From Oreocharis arfaki (Eukaryota > Chordata > Aves > Passeriformes > Paramythiidae), in the NCBI GenBank assembly GCA_013398015.1, contig VZRR01003271.1, positions 53,390-117,389 of the forward strand: a DNA stretch of 64,000 nt, written 5' to 3'. The notes beneath the pieces were generated by a model that worked only from the letters and a program-made list of their open reading frames with translations, was not told the DNA's origin and did not search any database. A program made the position numbers and the translations under genes. Position 1 is the stretch's first letter. Each line of letters begins with the position of its first letter. Shown in pieces: positions 46,848 to 58,800 of the stretch.

Positions 46848-49800
46848 CTGGGGGTGAGGACACGGTGCCATCAGTCCCTCTGTGCCCCCAGCACCCTGCT
46901 CTGCCACGGGTACGGCAGAGATCAAGAGCCCCTGTCTCTATCAGCTGGCAGAGAAACTGCAGAGGGAACTTTGTGTCACCATGGGCAGAACACAAATGCT
47001 TGGCCAAGGAGGGGACAAGTTCCAGCCCATGGAGCAGGAACGGTGGGAGAGCAGCTCTGCTCTGGCAGGGCTAGGGAAACACACACAGAGCAGAGAAAGC
47101 TACTGGTGATAACTCAGGGCTCCACTGGTGGGAATCTCAGCTTGATGTGGAACAGCTTTAATTTCCACCACCAGCACCGGCCAGGCCGAGACAGCTCAGC
47201 TCTGCTGGGGTGTAGCTACAACTCACAGGTCTGGCACAGCTCACCAGTGCAGACTTCCCACTCTGCCCTGATCAATACCTCAACCTCTTTCTCACTCTGA
47301 GGTTGGCCAGACACTGGAACAGGCTGCCCAGAGAGGCTGTGGGGTCTCCCCTGGAGACACCCCAAACCCCACCACACAGAATCACAGAGTGGGTCAGGTT
47401 GGAAGTCACCACAGTGGCTCATCTGGTCCCACTTCCCTGGCTCCAGGAGGATCATCCCAGAGCACAGGATTGTGTCCAGATGGCTCTGGAATACCCCCAG
47501 CAAGGGAGACTCCGCACCCCTCTCTGGTCAATCTGCTCCAGGGCTCAGGCACTGCACAGGGAAGTTCTTCCTCATGTTCAGGTGGAACTTGTGGGCATCA
47601 GTTCCTGCTCGTTCCTCTGGTGCCATTGCTGGGCCCCACGGAGCAGAGCCTGAGACCTCCCTGCAGACAAGGACAGACAGGGCTGAGGTCCCCTCTCAGC
47701 TGGACAGCCTCAGCTCCCTCAGCCTTTCCTGGGCAGGGAGATGCTCCAGTGCTGAGCACTGGATCTGCTCTGAGCAGGGCCACGGGCTGCATCTGCAGGG
47801 TCCTGCCCGAACCCACCTGCGCTGTGACTGAGAGCTCCCTGCTGCCACTGCCTGGTGGGAGAAGCGATTGCATCCTGCCCCATCCCCCTGCTTTGGGCTG
47901 CCTGTATTCCATGGAAAAAGGCAGATTCCCCACAGCAAGCAGCGTCCCTGACAGAGTTCACTCCAAGCCACAGAACTGCTCAGTGAACATGAGCAAGAAT
48001 TTCACAGAATCATGGAACTCTTTAAGTCGGAAAAGACCCCCCCAGATCACCGAGTCCAACCACAGTAACCATTTAGCACAGGCAAGAGTTTCTCCAGCCT
48101 TAGTGGGAGAAGGAGCCTAAAGCAGTGATTTATCATGGAAAATATTAATGCAGATAATTAAAGTTTGGTAAAATTATAAGCATATGAAAAAAGCAGCATT
48201 TAAAGGAGATTGTCAGGCAACCACAGGCTTAGGCACCGAAAAGAAAATAAAGAGAGCTGGTTGCTGCAAACTTTGCAGCCAGCTGAGAAATTAAAGGCAA
48301 ACATTCCTCTTTCATAATCTGGGAAGGAATGGGAGCGCTGCCTCCTGGCAAAGCCTTTTGCTTAACGAGGCAACACAAGCAGGGAGTCATCAGGGCTGAG
48401 GCCAGAAGGGACCATGAGATCATCCCAAGTGACCTCCTCTCTAACAAAGGCCGCTGCGTCCCACCCGTCCTCCCTGTCCTGAGCCCAGCAACTCCTGCCT
48501 GATGACAGCATCCATTCCAGGACCTCATCCAGCCCTGAGAGGATGACAGAAGGAAACAGAATCCCCACCTTCATTCCTATGGGTAATTAATGTCTCTGTA
48601 AAGTACATGTGCCTCACTTCAACCAGCTCAGACTCTTTGCTCCCCGTGGTGTCTGTAAAGCCATTCAGCAGCCTGTGGGTACTTTATCCAACTCTCCTGT
48701 AACCCCTTCTTTTACTATCTGGACCCAGCTGATGGATCTGAAGCTCTGTGACACCTGCACAGGTGCCCACTGCAGCCCCTGGACCTTTTAGAGCAGCTGC
48801 TTTCCTTTGAGGACACAGCTTTCCATCCTCTGGGAATTTCCAGCACTGTCCTTGTTTTCAGGCAAGCAGCAGCAAACACAGATTTTCGTCCCAAATCTTT
48901 CCCAGAGATGTGGCTCCCTGTATCTCTGGGCTGAATCAGTAGGGATATATCCAGAGAACACAAGGGAAGTGGGAACAGGCAGCTCCTCTTAGTGGCACTG
49001 CAGGTTTTTGAATAAAACCAGATCTGTACACGAGAACAAAGCAGAAGAGCAGATTTGGGAACATTGCTGTGTTTAAGGGGAGGAATAAAGCACCAGGCAC
49101 ATCAAACAAATATTTGCAGACTGTCTTGGGCACAAGTGACTTGTGTCTGGATTATCCCAATGGGGAAATCAGCGTTGTTTGCTCTCTTGTATTTAACTTG
49201 TGAAAAAAAGAAATAAATTATTAAACCTGCTGCGTGCAGGCCAGAACTGACGCTCTTTTCATCACGTTCTAAGCTGAGAGAAGAGTTGTCTTTAATCTTA
49301 ATTTACATATAAATGAACGTTATTTGAAGGGTCAGCTTTTGCCTAGGCAGTTCAGTGACTGGAAGTATTTTGGGAAAGGTTTGCCTGGGATTTTTTTCAG
49401 GGTTGGTATTGCTGGATGCTCTCAGGTATTTGCACATTGGCAAGGCGTGGGCAGGGTCACGCTTGGAGCATGGCAAGGCTACCTGGCATTTGTGCTGCTG
49501 TTCCCTGGAGGGAAGGAGTTCCTGCTCCTGGGTGTAGGGGAAATAAGTCCATCATCAGCTGCAAAGCCTCCAGCTGAGCCTGCCATAGGCAGAAGCACAG
49601 CAAACACACGTCTGTGAAATTTAATTTCCTACTCAGGAGCCCCTTTTTCTGTCCTGTTTTGCCTCCTCCTGGAACTGCCCTGATTTCTGTGCTGAGGACT
49701 GATCTTTGAGCACAGCAGAAGAGAACTTCCCTCCTAAGTAACAAGGCAAAGGCATAAATTCAAAAGGGATTCAGCCACAGGAGAGATACTGCTTATATCT

Positions 49801-52800
49801 CAATATGAATATATTGAGATATTCATATTTTGCTTTTCTCACCTGCCCAAGTTCTCGGTGTCTGGGCTGACCAGGTACATGAGGTTCCTGAGGGTATGCA
49901 GAGGGTGCAACAGATCTAAATTTACATGCTGACATGTGGAAAAGAAAAAAAAAAAGATCAATTCCTTGAGGAAATCCTGTGATACTTAAAAAGCTATTTA
50001 AAGGTATCAAATGTGCACCCCCCTACCTGAGAGAAGCAGAGGTGAAGGATATTAGCATTCAGCTTCTTCACTGCCCGTGTGAACCTGTGTCTGCTGAGGT
50101 TCTCTCCACAGAATTCACTGTTAAAACACCACACACACAAATACACAGGAAGCAAAATGCTGTGAAAATCCACTTACTGGAGGCATCAGCATTCCGTGCC
50201 CTGGCTTCCTAACAAATCCTGGAGTAAAAATCCTCTCAGCGAGCACTTGTTTAAAGCCTACAGCCAGTTTTAGAGTGCTCAGGAGATTAATTTTTCACCT
50301 AGCAGGACTGTGAGCATTTCATCAACAAGCTCTGCTTGCCCTGGCCTCCCCAGTTTCCCCAGGACAGGTGGTGTGAACTGTAGGGAACTCAAGAGATCCA
50401 CCACAGCCAAACTGTTTCAGATCTCCTTTAAAATCTTGCATCATTTCCCGTTCCCAACTTTTTCCTTCTGTGAGGGCTGAACACCCAAATAAAATCAGAG
50501 AATCACAGAATGGTTTGGCTTGGAAGGGACCTCCAAGATCATCAGGCTCCAACCCCACAGCCACGAGGTGGGAGAAAACCTGAAACCCTACACAACTTCC
50601 GTGCCCTCACTTTGACAACCACTGTTTTAAAACACCTAAAAGAATCTCAGCAGCACATCTGAGACCCCTGGGAGTCTGACCAGGTCTGCAGCTCCTTCTG
50701 TACAGATCCCAGCTGCTCCACACCAAAATTCTAACAGTGCCTTTCATCCCAAATGGGCTTTATGCAATGCACTCCTAGGTGTGTTCCCCATGGGGGTTTT
50801 ATCCCATTGGGAATCACACTGCTGCCATGCCATACTACATGACCTTGTCCTGCAGCACAGGAGGCAGCAGAGCTGTTCCAGAGCTGCTGGATTGGGCTGG
50901 GATTTAGTGGGGTGCAATAAAAACAAAAGTGCCACTCACACACTGCCATATTTGATCTCTCATTTGAGAACGCTGAGTATATCACTTAGAAAAGTGTTAT
51001 TTTCAACTGTGATGGCTGGGCTTCCTCTCAGGAAGTAAAAATAAGGGAGGGACTGTTAACTGTGGCCTAAAATCCTGCCAGCCCTCCCCTCAAACAGCAC
51101 AAAAATCCCCAAGCCACCCATGCTACCAAAAAAGCTGCTGCAATTCATGACTTTGTTCCCCAAACTAGGCTGATTTAAGGTCGCTGGCTCCCCTGCTGTG
51201 TTTTCACTTGCCTGTTGCAGAGCTTCTTGGGAAGATTTACATCAAGTATGAGAGACAAGGTGTTAACGAGCTGAGTTGCATAGCACAATGCAGCACTGAT
51301 GGTATGAGCAGGGTTATTATGTTCCATATCTGAAAGAAATAAAAACAACATGAAATCCTTGTTTTAAATGAAGCCTCAGTGGGTGTGTTAATATGTTCCT
51401 GGAGTCTGCTCTGGAATATGTCATTTCTAAGTATGGAGAACAGCCTGAATCTAGCAATCATTTCCAGTGAAATCTGTCAGAAGTTGGAAGAAAATAGTAA
51501 TTCTTGGAATTCCTGTTAAGATGATGACATGTGAACTGTGTCAAAACTGTGAATAATTAACTTTCTCTATTTCATTGTGCTGCGTGTCCCAGAGAGCATT
51601 CCACGCAAAAAGAAGATTTCAGCAGACTCATCATAAAATCACAGAATGGTTTGGGCTGGAAGGGACCCTAAAGACCACCTAGTTCCAGCTGGGCAGGGAA
51701 TCTTCTATAATCCCATTTATTTCTGGCTCAGGGTGAGAACAAACGGACTGCTCCTCAGCGCCTTTTGCTGGCACCCAAAACTTCTGGAGCGTCCCAGCTG
51801 CCTAAAACCAGGCCTTGCCCCTTACCAGGTCCCTGTGTAGTCTTCTTCTCCTCCACCCAGTTGTAGTAAGCTGAGTAGTCCCCGTTGTTGGGGAGGATGA
51901 TCCAGGGCCCCGTGATGCTGATGCTGGTGTCCCCGTTGTGGTCGTCGCACACCCACCTCCCCGACAGGTACGTGGTTCTCCGCGCCTCCGCCAGCTTGCT
52001 CACAGTGCTGGAGGTCATGGCATTGTCACTCTCTGAGGACACGTCTGCAGGGTCCCTGCAGGGCCCAAAAAGGTTTGAAAAGAAGTGCTTGAAAATAGAA
52101 TCAAACACGTGTTTGGCGGGCGCTGATTTCACTCGGGGCAAAACGGTTGTTGGAATGCTACTGCAAAACTGCCCGGTCCCAAAACTGCTTTCATTTGTTC
52201 TGGGGATTTTAATTGGCTATTTTTGTAGAATCCAGGGATGGTTTGGGTTGGAAGGGACCTTATAGAACACTCCTGCAAAACTCCTCATTCCCAAAACTAC
52301 TTTCATTTTCTCTGGGATTTTTAATTACCTATTTTTGTAAAATCCCAGAATGGCTTGGCTTGGGAGGGACCCTAAAGCTCATCTCATTCCAACCTCCCTG
52401 CCATGGGCAGGGACACCTTCCACTGGACCAGGTTGCTCCAAGCCCCATCCAGCCTGGCCTTGAACACTTCCAGGGATGGGGCAATCATATTTTAAGGCAG
52501 TTTAACACTGGACACACAGCTCAGATGTCTCAGTGGGGAGATGCAAGCACCTCCAGATTCAGATTCTTCTATCCTGGACCTTTATCTTTAGGCGAGAACA
52601 CACCTCCTCCTCCTCCCCACAAATCCTAAGGGAGGCACAGCACACACCTTAGACTGACACAACTCTCTCCTACATGTCTAAAACCAAGCAAAATGATCCC
52701 AAAAGGACAAGGCTGCCATACCTCATGCTTGTCTTCACCTCTTCAATGGGGAAGATGACCGAGGTGAGCTCCAGGATGTGTGACCGGCGGAGGTTTGCCA

Positions 52801-55800
52801 AGTGCTCGTACTGGGTTTTCAGGTCGTAGGTTTTTTTCTCCACCAGGTCTCCCAGCTTCCTGTTGTGCTTCTGGATCTTCTCCTTCTTCTCCTGGTGCCT
52901 CTGAGCCCTGCGATAATGCTTCTGGTTCTCCTCTTTAATCCTCAGCAGCCCCTCCGTGTCTGTGAGAACAGCAGCAGATGTTATCCCTTGGAAAAGGAGC
53001 TGGGAGGTAGGAAAAGCTTGAGAAAAGCTTTATTAATATTTATGGAAAACAAGATCTACGGCAGCTTAAAACAGAAAACCCTGCAAAACTATTAACATCT
53101 TCCAGCTGCTCAGTGGTACAACTTTTTAATCTCCCCTGAAGATCTCCACAGAGACTGCAATTGGGATTATTCTTTCCCTATCTTTCACCCAGCTATTTTT
53201 GGATTTGGAGCACAAAAGCCAAGATTTCCCACTTTAATTAAACTCCTGAGGTAATCATCCTGACAGAAATAGCCTGACCATACATGTTTGCACCGTGCTG
53301 GCCAAAAAAGCCCTGCCCTGCTTGCAGCCAAAATCAAGTGCAGATAGCATCTCCATTCACCATTTCTGGCACCTCTGCTGCTGTTAGTGTGGGTTATTTG
53401 GGCTTCACTCATGGATGTGCTCTTACAGCACTTGGATCCCAACAGTGTTTCACAGGGAACACTGGCTATCTCCTTTTCCACTCACAAAATGGGAAATGTG
53501 CTCATTGCTGAAGTGCTGCAACTGCCTGGATTCACTCCACATGTCAGGCACGCTGAGGCTTGGAAAAATATCCTGCAAGAGCATCTTGAAGCATCCAAGG
53601 CTGGGCCTGATGATCTTGGAGGTCTTTTGCAACCTTGATGATCCTATGATGTGCTGATTCTGTGCTAATGCTCCCACAAACATGGTGCTACAGAGAGTCA
53701 GCCACCTGTGTCCTTTAAAAGCTCAGGGAAAGATTCCTTGTGCTCTCCCCAAATATGTGTTTGAAACTTTCCATGTGCCCTAGTTTGAAGAGTGCTTGCC
53801 CCTGCAGACACAGAGGCTGCTCTCTCTGAGCATCAGGAATTATTTCCAGTCATCTGATCTGCTGCAATCCATGGTGTGTCTGGTAGGAAGGAAGATCTGG
53901 TATGTGGGAGATGCAAAGTCCCAAATTAAAGGAGGTGAGAATAGCTCCCCCATGCAGATAAGAACTAATAATCCTCAGGTTTATATAATATAAATAAGTG
54001 GCCCCTGTTAGAGGAGAAGTAGAAAAATCCACTTTTCTCTGAGCAATACCAAGAATCCCTATGTGTCAGCTGCAATTCCTTTTTCCTTTAAGCAGTCCTG
54101 TAACATCAACACAAAATCCATTATCACTTGCATTCATATTCCCAAACTCTCCCTTTGCATAAAGGACAAGAGACAGAGGAGGAGGAAAACGTCCAACTGC
54201 TCAATTTTCACATTCGTGTTCGACTTGAAAGGCTACTTTTTCAGAGTGAACTCCCTTCCCTGCAGGTCCAACAGCAATTATTTGGGAGCAGGGGAGACAC
54301 TGCACTCACGTTTCCTCTTTAGCAGTCCCAGTGCACAAACAACTGTCCTGCTCTCTGCACAGCACCTCTGCTTTATGACCCAGCTTTATGAGGTGATTAA
54401 AAATCTGTCCCCAGGAGTATTTCAGGACACCACTGTGTCCCACACACCTGCACTGCCTGATAAATGCAAGCCCAGGCACACTGATCTCTGCCCAGAGAGC
54501 TCTGCCAGCTATTTGCAAGCCTGTCTCCTTGAACTGTTCTGCACAGAAAGAAGGCAAACACACAGATTTTAAAACATTATTTTCAGCACCACCAATTATT
54601 GAGGTCTCCAGGAGAGTCAACTCCAAAAGCAGGAACCCAGTGTTCTAGAAATCGTTCTTATTTCAGAAAATTAAACTATGCCACATCCAAGAGAACAGAA
54701 ACAACCTTTTCACACTTTTTAATGTGGCCCAAGAGTGACCAAGTTGGTTTCCTGATCTATTTGGCTACTCACAGCTAGAATTCATTTCTGGTCTCTCTCC
54801 AAAAGCAACTGAGCTAACAATAGGTTAGTTGGGCAATAGTTAGCTCACTTTTTAGGTTAAATCTAGCCAAATTCACTGTGAATCAAGAGAAGTTGCAGAT
54901 AATAAATTCCACAGAAGAGTAGGAAAATGGAGAACTCCACTCCCTGGTTGGTCCTAACACTCTGCCACCTTCAGAGCATTTTGAGAAGAGGTGACTAATT
55001 CCTCAAAGTCACATTGATTTCCTCTTCTCCCTTCTTCACAGGCTAAAGACAAAAAGTCATAATCACCATAATAACAATCTTCTATCTACTGAAAAGCTTG
55101 TTTTTCTTCAACTTCCTCTTCTTTAAACCAAACAAATTTCCTCAGCCGTTCTTTCTGTTTCATTTCCAATACTCAGACTTTCTCCAGGTGATCTTTATCT
55201 TTCTTAAATTGTTTAAATTGGACACCAGATTTCCACTGAAGCAACAGCAATACCTGGCACAGCAGGATAACTGCTTCCATCTTAAATACAGCACTTGTAT
55301 TAGTTAACCCAGAAAGAGGCCTGAGCCTTTCTGGAGCACCACGAGATTGATAATCTTTATTTAATTTGCAATTCCCCAGGTCCTTTCCTGCCAAATCTCA
55401 CCACCATCCCCCACTCTGGGTTTCTGTTTCTCTTTACAACATCGTGTACCTTGACTTTGTCCTTTTCAGATGATGTTGTCTATTTATATCTGCGTGATTT
55501 TGAACCTGGTCCTGGTCTCCACAGAAGTCATTTCATCATCCAGCCTGGCTTCCTCCATCCCACCCTCTATTCTACTGAGCTATTATGGGAAATACTGAAG
55601 AGAACTGGGCCAGGAACTGGCTCCTGCTGAGCTCCACCTGTCTCACCTCCTCAGCTTGACCAGTGTGTTCAATCTTTGAATGCAGCTTTTCTAACCTTTT
55701 GTGATGACCTTGCAGGGGTTACACCTGGAGCAAATGTCTTGGTTTGCCCACAAGACAGTCTCAGGCAGTGCCCAAACCCAAGTTATGTGCAGCTTCTGCT

Positions 55801-58800
55801 CCATCCCCCAGTGCACCACTTGTCCCTCAGACAAGGGGTTGATTTGACATGAAGACCATAACCATGACATAAACAGCAAAACATGAATTTGACATGAATA
55901 TCACAACCAAGTGATGCCTATTTTTAACCACCTTATCTTCCAGTTACCAGCAAAGCTCCCCCAGGTCTGTAACAGGATGCCTTTGTCATCAGTTTGAGGT
56001 TCTTCCTTCCTGCACCCTCTGAAAGCAGGTACTGTTTTCAGCTTCCTCAGACATCCTCACTCCCTCATGAGTTGCCAAGTGCTCCACAGACTACTTCAGC
56101 TTGTTCCTTGGGTTCCATAAGCAAATATGTAGCTGTCTGTTTCCTTTCTTTAGCCTGCAGTCCTCTCATGATGTGAAGTTTAACCAGGCTAAGCAGCTGA
56201 TCACGTTTTCTTTGCAGGAAGATGAAGCAAAGGCAGCACTGAATGCTTCAGACTTCTCTGCACTGTTATTTGCTCTCTTTCCTGTTAGCTAACACATTTG
56301 TCTGCTCCTTCACCTTTTCTTTATCATCCATTTCCCACTGTTACTATCCATCCCCCTTATTAATTGAAAATCATTTTGCCTCTCAGCCTTTTTTTGATTT
56401 TCCACCCCAAGCCTGTGCTACTGCTTTATGACTATTCTCAGGTTATGCCTCTGCTTCCACTCTCTGTGTGGCTCCTCTTGAATTTCAAGCCATAAAAATA
56501 TCCCAGATTCAATCAATATGCTTCTGAATACGCTTCCTCTACTTCCCTTGCACTAAGGTTGTAAGGAGAGCTGCATATTCTCTTCTGAAAAACAATCCCT
56601 GCAAATTTAGTGTAAAACAATCTAATGAGTTTCAAAAACTGAGGTTTCTGAATGCAGCAACTCTCCAGCCTATTTCAGAGACTCTTGCTCAAGTAGGATT
56701 TTAGGATTTTCAGACAGGTGTGGGTTAAAATTCAGCAGTTTCACGAAATCTGTGACAGCTGCAGAGCTGTTTGCTGCTCTTTATCAAGAGGAAGTGATCA
56801 GAAACACTACACTGAATAAAGCCATCTCTGGGGACACAGCCAGAGTCACAGGCTGCTAAGCATTTGCTCTTAAAGCTGTTGCAAAACCATCTCCATCCAG
56901 CTGAATAATGTCTGCTGTTTGCTAATTAAAACCCAAGCATAAAAAGGCCGAAATCCACTCACCCATTTGCCTCCAAGTTGATTTAGGAAGCGACAGTTTG
57001 GAAATCCACCATTTTTTAGAAAAAACTAACGCTCAAATTCACCTCAATTGATTTTTCACTCTAAGGCACAGGGAGTTTTTCCACACCACAAAAGCACAGG
57101 CATTACTCACGTCTTGTCATTTCATCATTTTCTTTGCAAATGGTCTGTTTCAGCTGCTCAATCCTCATCTTGCAAGACATTATTTTCCATCTCTGAAAAA
57201 GAACATTCAGCAACTCTAGGGCACAAACGACTTCAAACAGGCTGAACTAATGATTACCAACAAAGCCAGCAGCTTTCGTGCAAAAAGTAGCAGGATGCTC
57301 TTAAATGGATCAAACAACAAAATATTTCCCACAGTGCTCTGTGCACAGAAGAATGCCACAAACAAAACGAGTGCCTAGTATAAAGTCAGCAGGTAAAATA
57401 ACTTAGTGAACAAATATCTAGTGAGAAATGAAAAGTTCAGACAGCTTGGAACACTCTGCTTGCAGAGCCCATTTCAGTTTTGCTTTTCTTTGGGAAAGCA
57501 ACACAATGCCCCCAAGGTGAACTGTAAATTTAAACTATGACATCTAGGAATTCAGAGAGTTTAAAAACCATGGCACACTTGGAGCAACTCACCAGCTGAT
57601 CAGTTATTTCTTTCCCTTCCATGGCCTTCAAAACACTAGAGGAAAAAACATGATTGAAAGTTTTATGACTATCTGGACTCCATCTGTCTCCATCAACAGT
57701 GTGTTAAAGAGACTGTTTCCTTTTATGACATCTCTCAGCTTTTATGTCAATTTAATAAATACAACTTACTGTTTTTGGAATTCTCTCTGTTTGGTTTTAA
57801 GATGCATCAGCCTTTCTTTCTTGTCTGAAAACCTGGAAGAGATTAAATTCTTTTATTGATATTTTGCACAATTACGGCACTGTAAGTTGTCTGAAAAAGA
57901 TAATAAAATTGAAGCTTGGGGATTCTCCAAACCTCAGCTATCTGTCTTCATCTTGGGAAGTAATGGCTAAACATGTAAAACTCTCACAGAATTCTAGAGC
58001 ATGTGTCTCACTGGAATTGCAACAGATCCTCTAAGCTGGAGAAACATCAGAGTGCTGAACTATCAAACTTGCAAGCAAATTATTGCTACTTCTAGATTTA
58101 TAGCTCAGCAAGAGTAGTATTCTGTGTCTTACAAAAAACATAGAGTACTCAAAAAAACCTTCAGTCACTGGAGAAATTAACAGCACTATCTCACATAGTC
58201 CGTGACCCAAAAGTCTGCTTCAGCTCTGCTTCACTGGATTCTGGGGTATGGGAACTGCAGAGAACTGATCAGAAAGGAATTTTTTTAGCATTCATCATCC
58301 TGTGTTTTCACCCTTTGAGTATGCAGAAGCCACGTTCTGCCCCCCATTATTGTTCCACAATTCATTCTCTTTCCCTCTGCAACATGCAGAATTGACAATT
58401 TCATTCTAACAGAGCTGTGATATTTGCAGATGCCCCATCCCTGGCAGTGTTCAAGGCCAGGCAGGACGGGGCATGAAAGGGGGCTGGAACTAGATGGTTC
58501 TCAAGGTCCCTTCCAACCCAAACCATGTGATTTTATGATTTTACCTTTATTTCAGGGATATCTAAGCTTTATTTAGAAAGAATAGTACAGTAAGCCTTGA
58601 CAGGATGACATCTTGGGTTTCCCTCTGTTACTCTGTGGATTTGATTTCAGGTAAAACTTCAAAATGCTTCACTTTTTTTTTTTTGAGTGCTGAAATCTGA
58701 AAGCTTGGTGACTACCTTTGGATTCAGAGTGTGTAACCACCCTTCCAGATGACATTAGCATTAGAACAACAAAACCACTGGCTGCTGCTTCTGTAGCCAA

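Larger units (their letters stand above)
46848..49842 (-). other. ATG14: ATG14 intron 9 (2995 bp, repeat-rich)
   Basis: Donor GTGAGA, acceptor CCCCAG. It holds at least four CR1 pieces, including an ancient-looking one, and a pair of alternative hairpins right after the donor. No other gene is seen. Confidence 0.85.
52960..57110 (-). other. ATG14: ATG14 intron 4 (4151 bp)
   Basis: Donor GTGAGT, acceptor TCACAG. It holds a CR1 tail at 53592 and a possible old CR1 piece at 55570. No other gene is recognised. Confidence 0.8.
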
